DNA from: Nitrosococcus watsonii C-113
Lineage (GTDB): Bacteria; Pseudomonadota; Gammaproteobacteria; Nitrosococcales; Nitrosococcaceae
Direction: 5' to 3'
Assembly (NCBI RefSeq): GCF_000143085.1
Contig: NC_014315.1
Span: forward strand, 2,448,001-2,512,000
Length of the DNA: 64,000 nt
Part shown: piece after piece, positions 39,549 to 48,147 of the stretch
Position numbering within the stretch: position 1 is the first letter of the stretch
Layout: each line of letters begins with the position of its first letter
Translations under genes and position numbers: made by a program
Notes under the pieces: model-generated
Told to the model about the DNA's origin: nothing
Seen by the model: the letters and a program-made list of their open reading frames with translations, nothing else
Database searches by the model: none

Positions 39549-41354
39549 ATGGAGGAAACCCATCTTAACCACATTATCTCTCCAGAGACGGCGGGTACCC
39601 TGTCCGGGTTGTTCCAGGAACGGGTACGGCGTACCCCTAACGCTGTTGCCTATCAACATTTCGATACCACCCAGAAGGCGTGGCAAAAAACCACTTGGGC
39701 CGAGATGGCAACCGAGGTCGCCCGTTGGCAAGCGGCGCTCTCCGAAGAGGAGCTGAATCCGGGGGATCGAGTTGCCCTCATGCTCCGCAATAGCCGGGAA
39801 TGGGTATTCTTTGAACAGGCTGCCCTAGGTCTGGGATTGGTGGTGGTACCCCTCTATATCAATGATCGCCCCGACAATGCCCGCTATATTTTAAAAAACT
39901 CTGAAGTCAAACTGCTGTTAATAGAAGGATATCAGCAATGGCAGGAAATAAAGCAATGGTGGGCGTTGCGTAAACTAGCCCGCGTAATCTCATTGAGTCC
40001 TTTTGCTGAAACCCAGAGACAAAAACGCCTCAGCTACTTGCAAGAGTGGTTACCTAAAATGGCGGATAAATCCAACCCCGGACCTCGCAACCCTGATGCT
40101 CTAGCTACTATCGTCTATACTTCTGGAACGACGGGTTTACCCAAGGGCGTTATGCTAAGCCATCATAATATTCTGTGGAATGCGCACAGCAGTTTGCACA
40201 GTACGCCAGTATACGAGGATGATGTATTTCTTTCCTTCCTACCTCTTTCTCACACCCTAGAGCGCACTATCGGTTATTATCTACCCATGATGGCCGGAGC
40301 CCAGGTAGCCTATACTCGTTCCATTGCCAAGTTAGCAGAAGATTTGGCTACCGTTAAACCTACGGTCCTGGTAAGTGTTCCGCGTATTTTCGAGCGCACC
40401 CATAACCAGATCTACGATACACTTCAAGAAAAAAATCCATTGGAAAGAGCGCTATTCAGGCTTGCTGTTGCTGCTGGCTGGCGCCAATTCAATTACCAGC
40501 AAGGGCACGCTCCTTGGCATCCTCTTTGCCTTTTAAATCCCCTCCTGCAGCAAATCGTGGGTCGCCAAGTTTTAGCACAGTTCGGCGGCCGCCTTCGAAT
40601 CGTCGTTTGCGGAGGTGCCCCATTAGCCTTTAATGTCGCCAAGGAATTGCTTGCGCTAGGGTTACCTCTTATTCAAGGATACGGGCTTACCGAGACAAGT
40701 CCCGTCATTAGCGTAAATCACTTGAATAATAACGATCCTAAAAGTGTCGGCACGCCCCTGCAAGATGTGGAAATCCGTATCGGTGAACATAATGAATTAT
40801 TAGGGCACAGCCCTGGCGTCATGTTGGGTTACTGGAATAACCCTAAAGCAACTGCCGAAGTCATTGATGAGAAAGGCTGGCTGCATACTGGTGACCAAGC
40901 CCGTATTGAACAAGGACGTCTCTATATCACTGGACGCATTAAAGAAATCATTGTGCTAGCTACCGGCGAGAAAATCCCCCCCGGTGAAATGGAAACGGCT
41001 ATCAGCACTGATTCCTTATTTGATCAAGTTATGGTTATTGGCGAAGGGAAACCCTACCTAAGCGCATTGATAGTACTGAACCCAGAACACTGGACCACGC
41101 TTGCCCAAGAATTAAACCTTGATCCTCATCAAGCACAGTCCCTCAAGCATTCTACCGTACTTGAAGAGGTACTAGGACGGATCGAGCAGCATACTCGTCA
41201 ATTTCCGGGCTATGCGCGTATCCGCCGGGCCACTTTAACCCTAGAACATTGGACCACAGAAAATGGTCTTGCCACTGCAACCCTGAAAGCCCGCCGTAGC
41301 AAGGTAATCAAGCATTATCGTAATCAAATTAGCGCTTTATATGAAGGACATTAA
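39549..41354 (+). CDS. Long-chain fatty acid--CoA ligase
   Basis: The enzyme activates fatty acids with ATP and CoA. The 601-residue protein has the AMP-binding loop IVYTSGTTGLPKGVMLSH, the LPLSHTLERTIGYY region, QGYGLTETSPVIS and the hinge TGDQARIEQGRLYITGRIKEIIVLATGEK. The pattern is that of the eukaryote-like long-chain synthetases of bacteria rather than of E. coli FadD, so I give no symbol. It starts with ATG three bases after the FadJ-like stop. Its product feeds the two enzymes encoded before it. Confidence 0.92.
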   Translation: MEETHLNHIISPETAGTLSGLFQERVRRTPNAVAYQHFDTTQKAWQKTTWAEMATEVARWQAALSEEELNPGDRVALMLRNSREWVFFEQAALGLGLVVVPLYINDRPDNARYILKNSEVKLLLIEGYQQWQEIKQWWALRKLARVISLSPFAETQRQKRLSYLQEWLPKMADKSNPGPRNPDALATIVYTSGTTGLPKGVMLSHHNILWNAHSSLHSTPVYEDDVFLSFLPLSHTLERTIGYYLPMMAGAQVAYTRSIAKLAEDLATVKPTVLVSVPRIFERTHNQIYDTLQEKNPLERALFRLAVAAGWRQFNYQQGHAPWHPLCLLNPLLQQIVGRQVLAQFGGRLRIVVCGGAPLAFNVAKELLALGLPLIQGYGLTETSPVISVNHLNNNDPKSVGTPLQDVEIRIGEHNELLGHSPGVMLGYWNNPKATAEVIDEKGWLHTGDQARIEQGRLYITGRIKEIIVLATGEKIPPGEMETAISTDSLFDQVMVIGEGKPYLSALIVLNPEHWTTLAQELNLDPHQAQSLKHSTVLEEVLGRIEQHTRQFPGYARIRRATLTLEHWTTENGLATATLKARRSKVIKHYRNQISALYEGH

Positions 41355-41357
41355 TAA

Positions 41358-41780
41358 ATGCCATTACCACGATGTAAAGAGCCGACATTACGTATTTTAG
41401 CCCGGCCCACGGATACTAATGCCGCAGGCGATATTTTTGGCGGCTGGCTAATGTCTTGGACGGATATTGCCGGTAGTATCGTTGCTTTCCGCCGCGCCCG
41501 AGGTCGTATAGTAACTGTTGCGGTAAAAGATTTTAATTTCATCCAACCCGTTTATGTGGATGATCTAGTGAGCTTCTATGCAGAAGTTACTAAAGTAGGC
41601 AATACCTCTCTCACCGTCGAAGTCATTGTCTATGCCGAAAGAAAACGCGGGGAAGAAACCTGCGAGCAAGTTGCTTCCGCATGTCTTGTTTATGTCGCCC
41701 TTGGCAAGGATCACTGCCCAAGGCCAGTACCCGACAATGACGATTCCAAGAGTGGCTGCGGAAATTCTCCCCCGGAATAA
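41358..41780 (+). CDS. yciA: Acyl-CoA thioesterase, YciA/hotdog family
   Basis: A single hotdog domain of 140 residues. The conserved NAAGDIFGGWLMSWTDIAGSIVA with the catalytic Asp and the later VYVDDLVSFYAEVTKVG and TCEQVASACLVYVA are those of YciA-type thioesterases, which release CoA from acyl-CoA. It starts three bases after the ligase gene and ends the fad operon, so it may limit acyl-CoA build-up. The last 25 residues are polar and probably disordered. Confidence 0.9.
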   Translation: MPLPRCKEPTLRILARPTDTNAAGDIFGGWLMSWTDIAGSIVAFRRARGRIVTVAVKDFNFIQPVYVDDLVSFYAEVTKVGNTSLTVEVIVYAERKRGEETCEQVASACLVYVALGKDHCPRPVPDNDDSKSGCGNSPPE

Positions 41781-41791
41781 AAGTTAAAGAA

Positions 41792-42523
41792 TTAAAGGCT
41801 ACGACGAGAAGCTGCAGGCTCTTCGAAAGCTTTATGCTCCTGCCCTTCTAGGATAGGTTTCAAGATAATCTCGACTCGCCGGTTAAGCTGCCGACCTGAC
41901 GCAGTAGCGTTGCTTGCGCGAGGTTCGTTTTCTCCCCGCCCATAAATACTCAAACGCTGCGAAGGAATTCCCTGCCGTTCCAAGTATAGGGCCACATTTC
42001 CAGCACGCCGTAGCGATAAATCTAAATTGTATTTCTCCGCTCCAGTACTGTCCGTATGGCCGATCACATGGACTACTGTTTTGTTATATTTTTTCAAAAC
42101 ATCGGCAATTTTATCCAAGGTAGGAAGAAAAGCTGGTTTTAGAGCATCGCTGTCATGATCGAAGGAGACCTCACTAGGAATATCAAGCTTTAAGCTCTCG
42201 TCCTGCAGTCGCTGGATCTCTAACTGATGGCGGCGCCTCTCTTCAGCTAATGCGGCTTCCATTTCCCGTTGCTGATCATTCATATAACCCACGGCCGAGC
42301 CTGTTAATCCGCCAACTACCGCGCCTGCTAAGGCTCCCCAACCAGCTCCACTACCTCCATCAATAGCCGCGCCAATAGCCGCGCCGGCTGCTGCCCCGCC
42401 CGCTGTTCCCACTGCGGACCCTTTCTGCGTCTGGCTATACCGGCCATCGGTGGCGCAGCCTAACATTCCTATACCAATAGCTAAAACAAGCCATAATAGT
42501 TTACACTTTATAATTTTTTTCAT
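41792..42523 (-). CDS. OmpA-family lipoprotein (YiaD-like)
   Basis: A 243-residue lipoprotein: signal to LGC (lipobox IGMLGC at about residues 16-21), then a glycine-zipper region (about 35-82) rich in AAGAAIGAA and GAVVGGLTGSAVGY repeats, a short charged helix (85-115) and a C-terminal OmpA domain with HVIGHTDSTGAEKYNLDLSLRRA for peptidoglycan binding. I use ATG 42523 because AAGG lies eight bases before it; an ATG six codons earlier is possible. The layout matches YiaD-like factors. It is convergent with the thioesterase gene. Confidence 0.9.
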   Translation of the reverse strand: MKKIIKCKLLWLVLAIGIGMLGCATDGRYSQTQKGSAVGTAGGAAAGAAIGAAIDGGSGAGWGALAGAVVGGLTGSAVGYMNDQQREMEAALAEERRRHQLEIQRLQDESLKLDIPSEVSFDHDSDALKPAFLPTLDKIADVLKKYNKTVVHVIGHTDSTGAEKYNLDLSLRRAGNVALYLERQGIPSQRLSIYGRGENEPRASNATASGRQLNRRVEIILKPILEGQEHKAFEEPAASRRSL

Positions 42524-42559
42524 CGTATTTACCTTTTTCATTCGCCAAGCACCTAGCCC

Positions 42560-43954
42560 TTACTTGCATCCTTTGCGAAAACGGACTAATCGCTTACGTT
42601 TTTGTTGCTGGCGTTGAGTTAAAATATTTGTTCGTCCCTCAAAAGGATTTTTTACCGTTCTAAATTCCAAGGCTATCGGCGTTCCCATCAACCCGAAAAC
42701 ACTACGAAAGTAATTAATTAGATAGCGCCGATAATTTGCTGACACTGCCTCTGCTTGATTGCCATGAATAATGATTTTAGGAGGATTCTGTCCTCCTTGA
42801 TGGGCATAGCGAAGCTTAATCCGTCGCCCTTTCACAATTGGCGGCGGATGCTTTTCAACAGCAGCCAGCAATGCTCGGTTAAGTTCACCTGTAGGAAGTT
42901 GTGAGTTAGCTGACTGATAGGCTTCATCAATGGAAGGGAAAAGATCTCCCACACCACTGCCATGAAGAGCAGAAATAAAGTGTATCCTAGCGAAAACAAG
43001 AAAGGGTAGACGTCTATCCAAATCTTTTTTTACTCTTTGACGCTGCTCCAAGGGTAAGCCATCCCATTTATTTACCGCGATGACTACGCCCTTCCCACTC
43101 TCCAATATCACACCCGCCAAATGTAAATCTTGCTCCACCACACTATCATGGGCATCAATCACTAGGATCACAACTTGGGCTATTGCTATTGATTGGAGAG
43201 ATTGAATAACACTGAATTTCTCTACCCTATCCAAGATCCTTGAGCGACGGCGTATTCCAGCCGTATCCACCAAGGTATAGTCTCTACCATGGTGACGAAA
43301 GGGGATGGAAATACTATCCCTTGTCGTCCCGGGGATTTCCGACGAGAGGACTCGCTCTTCTCCTAAGATACGATTGACGAGAGTAGATTTTCCTACATTA
43401 GGGCGACCAATAACAGCCAATTGAAGCCCCTTAGCTTGAATTTCAGATTCTTCCCTTCCCGCCACGGGTAAAAGAGTTAGCAACGCCTGCAGCAGTACTT
43501 CTACACCCTGCCCTTGCCGGGCCGAAATAATAGCCGGTTCTCCCAGCCCTAAGCAATAAAATTCAGAAGCAACCAGATCTTCGTCCCGCCCTTCCGCTTT
43601 ATTAATAACTAATTTGAGCGGTTTCTCAGTACAACGCAGCCATTCAGCAATTTCCTCATCCAAGCTAGATAACCCCTCCCGGGCATCAACGAGGAAAAAA
43701 ATAACATCTGCTTCTTCTATCGCAAGTTGCGCCTGCCCTCGCATGAGGCTTCCAATCTCAGACTCTTGCTCCATTATGCCGCCCGTATCAACGACAAAAA
43801 ACGATTGCTCGCCACAATAGGCAAGGCCATATTGCCGGTCACGGGTTACCCCCGGCTGATCAGCAACAAGGGCGTCGCGGCTCCGAGTAAGGCGATTAAA
43901 AAGCGTTGATTTACCAACGTTTGGACGTCCAACCAGGGCAACAAGAGCTTTCAT
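42560..43954 (-). CDS. der: Ribosome-associated GTPase Der (EngA)
   Basis: Der has two GTPase domains in tandem and helps 50S ribosome assembly. Two P-loops, GRPNVGKSTLFNRL (residue 8) and GRPNVGKSTLVNRIL (about 190), each have later DTGG or DTAG and NKAE or NKWD motifs. The C-terminal KH-like domain is present (NYFRSVFGLMGTPIALEFR). The 464-residue length is slightly shorter than in E. coli. A gap of about 180 bases separates it from bamB, the usual upstream partner. Confidence 0.97.
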   Translation of the reverse strand: MKALVALVGRPNVGKSTLFNRLTRSRDALVADQPGVTRDRQYGLAYCGEQSFFVVDTGGIMEQESEIGSLMRGQAQLAIEEADVIFFLVDAREGLSSLDEEIAEWLRCTEKPLKLVINKAEGRDEDLVASEFYCLGLGEPAIISARQGQGVEVLLQALLTLLPVAGREESEIQAKGLQLAVIGRPNVGKSTLVNRILGEERVLSSEIPGTTRDSISIPFRHHGRDYTLVDTAGIRRRSRILDRVEKFSVIQSLQSIAIAQVVILVIDAHDSVVEQDLHLAGVILESGKGVVIAVNKWDGLPLEQRQRVKKDLDRRLPFLVFARIHFISALHGSGVGDLFPSIDEAYQSANSQLPTGELNRALLAAVEKHPPPIVKGRRIKLRYAHQGGQNPPKIIIHGNQAEAVSANYRRYLINYFRSVFGLMGTPIALEFRTVKNPFEGRTNILTQRQQQKRKRLVRFRKGCK

Positions 43955-44132
43955 GCTGACGACTCAAAGGAAACGGGGGAAAGGGGTAAGTATATGCGCT
44001 AATACCACAAATATTGCAAAGGACTCAGAAATATCTAAAATACTTCCAAACTAGTTTGGGCAAAGTCAGAAAAAACTCAAATAAACAACACCATCAGGAG
44101 CAGAAAAAAGGAAAATCCTATTGTGACCTCCA

Positions 44133-45332
44133 TTAACCAGCGATCTTAATCGCTTTCAAAATTCCTCCCTGACTATTAACATACAAAATGTCATCCAGTA
44201 CCAAAGGAGCATTCACAATCCCTTTCTCATCTACTTCAATACGAGCAACAAAATGGCCGTCCTCTTTGGCCATCCAGTGGACATAACCCGCTGAATCGCC
44301 TACCACGACATAGTTTTGGTAGGGAGTTGGAGCTGTCGGTTGCCTCCTAAGCAATTTAGATTGACGCCAAAGAGAGGCACCAGTGCGGCTTTCTAACGCC
44401 CATATACTCCCTTCCATATCAGTAACATACAGGGATTTTCCATCCGTGCCGATACCTGCATAGGAGGACATCTCCCGGGTCCAGAGAATATCACCATCCG
44501 CCAACCACAGGGCGGCAATTCGGCCATTATAAGTGACTGTATAGATATATCCCCCATACACCACTGGCTTAGAATCGATATCCGCTAGCCGATCGAGTTC
44601 AGTGCGGCCCCGCGGGATAACAATAGCCCGCTCCCACAATAACTGACCATCTTCTAAGGTTAGCGCCACCAATTTACCACCTGCCAGCCCAATAATAGCT
44701 TTACGGTCAGCCACTACTGGAGCTGCGACTCCACGCAATGTTAAAATAGGAACATTATGCTGGTAGACCCATAAGCGGGAACCATCGTTTGCATCCAACC
44801 CATAAACCTGGTCATCTCCTGAACGGATTACCACGATACCGTCAGCCACACTAGGGGCTGATAGTATCTCGCTAGACACATTAGTTCGCCAAACCAGCGA
44901 GCCATTAGCAGCATCCAAGGCGATAACCTCCGCTTCCTCTGTTCCCAAGACTACGAGGTCATCGCTTCCACCTGGCCCACCGGTAATAGGTAAATCAAGC
45001 TTAATCTCCCAAATCTTCTCCCCAGTCAGGGCATCAAAGGCGCTAACCTGGCCTCCATAATCTGCGGCAACTACTTTATCACCAATAATGGAAAGAGGAA
45101 GCCGAAGATAATGATCTCTTGTTCCTTTCCCCACTTTGGCAGACCATAACACCTCAACTCCAACTTCAGGAGCAAACTCCACCAATGCCATCGGGGGTTC
45201 GCTAGTATCAGGTTCAGGAAGGTATTCCTGCAGAAGCTCGCATCCTGTCAATGAAAAAAACATAAGGTTAAAAAAAACCGCTCGATCCAAGCGGCGCTTT
45301 CCCAAAATTTTCCTCGAGCCAAACCTAAACAC
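44133..45332 (-). CDS. bamB: Outer membrane assembly lipoprotein BamB
   Basis: BamB is an eight-bladed beta-propeller that aids BamA. The lipobox is LTGC, about 30 residues after the start, and repeated blade motifs are seen, e.g. VSAFDALTGEKIWE, VIALDAANGSLVWR, VYGLDANDGSRLWV, IWALESRTGASLWR. I start at GTG 45332 (399 aa), with AGG eight bases upstream, which gives a basic N terminus and hydrophobic core; the longest frame begins at 45374 and would overlap yfgM. The start is not certain. bamA is 5 kb upstream in the same direction. Confidence 0.93.
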   Translation of the reverse strand: MFRFGSRKILGKRRLDRAVFFNLMFFSLTGCELLQEYLPEPDTSEPPMALVEFAPEVGVEVLWSAKVGKGTRDHYLRLPLSIIGDKVVAADYGGQVSAFDALTGEKIWEIKLDLPITGGPGGSDDLVVLGTEEAEVIALDAANGSLVWRTNVSSEILSAPSVADGIVVIRSGDDQVYGLDANDGSRLWVYQHNVPILTLRGVAAPVVADRKAIIGLAGGKLVALTLEDGQLLWERAIVIPRGRTELDRLADIDSKPVVYGGYIYTVTYNGRIAALWLADGDILWTREMSSYAGIGTDGKSLYVTDMEGSIWALESRTGASLWRQSKLLRRQPTAPTPYQNYVVVGDSAGYVHWMAKEDGHFVARIEVDEKGIVNAPLVLDDILYVNSQGGILKAIKIAG

Positions 45333-45351
45333 GGAACGAACCTGACCACCC

Positions 45352-45990
45352 TCAAGGTTGAGCGAGATCGTCAAGTTTCATTTGTAGTATCTGCTGATAC
45401 TGCTCGCTTGGCCCCAAACCCAATAACGCCTCCTGATAGGCCAGTTGTGCCTCTGATGGTTGGCCCAGTGCTACATAAGCATCGCCGCGCATTTCAGCAT
45501 ACGCAGAGGAGAAACTGCCTGGCTTAACTTCGGCTAACGTCGTTAGCACTTCTTGAGGATTGCCCGCTGCTAGCAACAAACGCGCAAGACGCAAATATAT
45601 TACTTTTTGAAGACTAGAATGCCGAGCATGCTCTAGTGCCCCCTTAAGGCGTTCGGTGGCAGTCTCGAGATCGCCACGGACTTGATCTTCCTTAGCCAGT
45701 ATCAATACACTAAACAACCCATAGGAAGTATCGCTGTACTCTTGAAGAAGATACTCCGCGCTATTGTAAATTTCGGCATTAGCGTCCTGATCCGTGGCCA
45801 CTAATATCTGCTGATAGAGTGACGATGCTTCGCTGGTACGGCTTTGCTCATATTTTGTCCAACTCCGTAGACCTAAGAGAGCTAGAAGCCCGATAATGAG
45901 TCCTACTAGGACAGCACGGCCATTTTCCCGCCACCATTGTCTGATAGCTTCACTTTTTTCCTGATCTGATGCGTAAATATCTAATGCCAT
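45352..45990 (-). CDS. yfgM: YfgM-like membrane-anchored TPR protein
   Basis: YfgM is an inner-membrane protein linked to the SecYEG translocon and periplasmic chaperones. The N terminus MALDIYASDQEKSEAIRQWW and the helix at about 26-45 are typical; the remainder (60-212) looks like TPR helices. I start at ATG 45990 (212 aa), which fits the family; an in-frame start at 46002 adds four residues. In E. coli the order is hisS-yfgM-bamB-der; here lpxA takes the hisS place. Confidence 0.93.
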   Translation of the reverse strand: MALDIYASDQEKSEAIRQWWRENGRAVLVGLIIGLLALLGLRSWTKYEQSRTSEASSLYQQILVATDQDANAEIYNSAEYLLQEYSDTSYGLFSVLILAKEDQVRGDLETATERLKGALEHARHSSLQKVIYLRLARLLLAAGNPQEVLTTLAEVKPGSFSSAYAEMRGDAYVALGQPSEAQLAYQEALLGLGPSEQYQQILQMKLDDLAQP

Positions 45991-46019
45991 TTTAAAACCC
46001 AAAGTGTTTAGACACTTGA

Positions 46020-46790
46020 CTACCGAATGATGCCGCGGCTGGAATTCTCAAGGAAATCCAAAAAAATTTGGACTTCAGAACTTTTCTCCGCTAGCCGTTT
46101 CAGCTCCTTGACAGAATCTTCAAAACGCAAACCTTGGCGGTAAAGTAACTTATAAGCGTTACGCAATTTACGTATGACTTCTTCACTAAAATTAGCGCGC
46201 CTTAGACCTATATGGTTAATCCCCACCGGCTTTGCCATATGTCCCGCTACTAACACGTAGGGAGGAACATCTTTATGAATAACACTGGCGACGGAACAGA
46301 AACCATAGGTACCTACACTGCAGAACTGAGCAACCAAGGCATATCCCCCAAGCGTCGCATAATCGCCAATAACCGCATGTCCCGCCAAAGATGCATTGTT
46401 AGCAAAAGTTGTATGGTGACCTACGATACAATCATGGGCAATATGGACATAAGCCATTATCCAATTGTGATGGCCCATCCGGGTAACACCCCCTCCCTGA
46501 ACGGTGCCTCGGTTAATTGTAGTATACTCCCTTATGACATTTTCATTCCCGATTTCAAGAAGGGTGTCTTCCCCACCATATTTTTTATCCTGAGGAATAT
46601 CTCCGATGGAAGCAAACTGGAATATCTTATTTTTTTTTCCGATACGGGTGGGTCCTCGAACAACGACATGCGGGCCAATCCAAGTTTCCGCTTCAATCTG
46701 CACATTTGCTCCAATAATTGAATAAGGCCCTACAGTAACAGTTTCGTCAATCTCAGCGCTGGAATCAATAACCGCCCTACGATCAATCAC
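46020..46790 (-). CDS. lpxA: Acyl-[ACP]--UDP-N-acetylglucosamine O-acyltransferase
   Basis: LpxA starts lipid A synthesis. The 256-residue left-handed beta-helix has hexapeptide repeats through residue 180, the [11 protein letters not shown] loop, catalytic His in [13 protein letters not shown] and [15 protein letters not shown], then a helical tail. The start is GTG and overlaps the fabZ stop (GTGA). lpxB, which normally follows, is missing; yfgM comes next. Confidence 0.97.
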   Translation of the reverse strand: MIDRRAVIDSSAEIDETVTVGPYSIIGANVQIEAETWIGPHVVVRGPTRIGKKNKIFQFASIGDIPQDKKYGGEDTLLEIGNENVIREYTTINRGTVQGGGVTRMGHHNWIMAYVHIAHDCIVGHHTTFANNASLAGHAVIGDYATLGGYALVAQFCSVGTYGFCSVASVIHKDVPPYVLVAGHMAKPVGINHIGLRRANFSEEVIRKLRNAYKLLYRQGLRFEDSVKELKRLAEKSSEVQIFLDFLENSSRGIIR

Positions 46791-47236
46791 TTATAAGTTT
46801 CCTGGTAGGAACACATCACTTCGGCCGAAGCAACGAGACTTCCATCCACCGTTACTGTTCCAGTAAATTTCCACAAGCGACGCAAGCTACGTACAAGCTC
46901 AACCTCTAGACGCATTTGATCGCCTGGTCCAACGGGACGCTTGAACCGTGCCCGATCAATGCCCGCAAAATAATAAATTGCCTCTTCCGAGGGCATAGTT
47001 TCCGTTGTTTTAAAAGCTAATATTCCAGTAGCCTGGGCCAAGGATTCAAGAATCAGCACCCCTGGCATGATAGGTAGCCCTGGGAAATGGCCCTGAAAGT
47101 AAGGTTCGTTGTAGCTTACGTTCTTGACGGCCACGAGCGACTTCCCTGGTATACATTCTATGACTCTGTCAATCAGGAGAAAGGGGTAACGGTGAGGAAG
47201 ATGCTTAAGTATCTCGTGTATATCCAGTGTATCCAA
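46787..47236 (-). CDS. fabZ: 3-hydroxyacyl-[ACP] dehydratase FabZ
   Basis: FabZ dehydrates 3-hydroxyacyl-ACP in fatty-acid synthesis and competes with LpxA for 3-hydroxyacyl-ACP. The [13 protein letters not shown] start, the catalytic [20 protein letters not shown] (His and Glu) and [17 protein letters not shown] are present; the 149 residues are normal. The only start that keeps the family N terminus is TTG at 47236, with AAGG eight bases upstream. It is preceded by about 250 bases without a gene where lpxD usually lies. Confidence 0.95.
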   Translation of the reverse strand: MDTLDIHEILKHLPHRYPFLLIDRVIECIPGKSLVAVKNVSYNEPYFQGHFPGLPIMPGVLILESLAQATGILAFKTTETMPSEEAIYYFAGIDRARFKRPVGPGDQMRLEVELVRSLRRLWKFTGTVTVDGSLVASAEVMCSYQETYK

Positions 47237-47487
47237 TGAAAAAACCTTGATTTTAAGAAAAAGATCTTAGACATACTTATAATTTGTTTTGGTAAGATAA
47301 ATATCCCACCAACTTACTTAATTATTAGAATGCAAAAAAATTCTGGCTTATATTTCCTAACTTTTAACAACATTTTTTACTGTTTAGTACTATACTAAAT
47401 TACTTGCTTCCAACATAACATCTTCCTTTACAGGAATATATAACGCTCACGGGCTCTAGCCTCAGTGCAAAATAGCCATACAGCCAA
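47237..47487. other. A+T-rich gap between skp and fabZ where lpxD is usually found
   Basis: About 250 bases, strongly A+T rich, without a reading frame on either strand that looks coding and without visible LpxD motifs. It should contain the skp 3' end and a promoter for fabZ-lpxA. Confidence 0.6.
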
Positions 47488-48024
47488 TTAAGGTCTATAC
47501 TGAGACTTCAACAGCTTAAGCACATCGGCCGTAATATCAACTTTATCGCTAGCGTAAATAACCCCCTCGTAGACAACAAGATCGTATTTTTTTTTCTCAG
47601 CTAAGTCCACAATTGCCTTAGCAATTTCTTCCTGCAATTTCCGGAACTCTTCATTACGCCGAATGTTATAGTCTTCTCGAAATACCTCTTGATCACGCTT
47701 GAGGTCGCGGTTTTGATTTAAGATATCCCGTTCTAGGGCTTTACGATCGGCTTCGCTCATAATGGCCGCATCACGATTAAACCTATCCTCTAAGCCGCGC
47801 AGCTTTTTTTGCTTTGACACTAATTCCCTGTTGCGTATTTCAAACTCTTTTTTCAATATCTCTAACGCCGCTTCTTTTTGCGGCGCTTCATCCAGCAACT
47901 TGACTGCATTTACCGCACCGATCTTTAAGTCAACAGCTCCTGCCGGGACACTAGCTATCATAGAGCCTGGCAGTAAAAAAGCCACGAGCACGATCAATTT
48001 AAACGATTTATCCATTCTTACCAT
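47488..48024 (-). CDS. skp: Periplasmic chaperone Skp/OmpH
   Basis: Skp holds unfolded outer-membrane proteins in the periplasm on their way to BamA. The 178-residue protein has a signal peptide (cleavage likely after AGA, near VDLKIGAVNAVKLL), then a long charged coiled-coil part (50-130, many K, E, R, Q) and a C-terminal strand. I start at ATG 48024, with GAGAGG seven bases upstream; an ATG at 48042 is in frame. It follows bamA on the same strand, its standard place. Confidence 0.93.
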   Translation of the reverse strand: MVRMDKSFKLIVLVAFLLPGSMIASVPAGAVDLKIGAVNAVKLLDEAPQKEAALEILKKEFEIRNRELVSKQKKLRGLEDRFNRDAAIMSEADRKALERDILNQNRDLKRDQEVFREDYNIRRNEEFRKLQEEIAKAIVDLAEKKKYDLVVYEGVIYASDKVDITADVLKLLKSQYRP

Positions 48025-48147
48025 AAGACTACCTCTCAACATTCAATATGACTGTCTACGCCAGAAAAATATTGGCTTACCGAATGGCTCTAAAATAAAT
48101 ATCAAATATTAATACGCACCAAAGGATCTCTTTTACGAGAGAGCACG

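Noticed and set aside
44046-44059. Palindrome CCAAACTAGTTTGG between bamB and der
   Set aside because: Exact but only a five-pair stem with a four-base loop and no U-tract; a single short palindrome is expected by chance in this length.
46275-46721. 148-codon plus-strand frame inside lpxA
   Set aside because: It is a shadow of the lpxA coding sequence with no homology.
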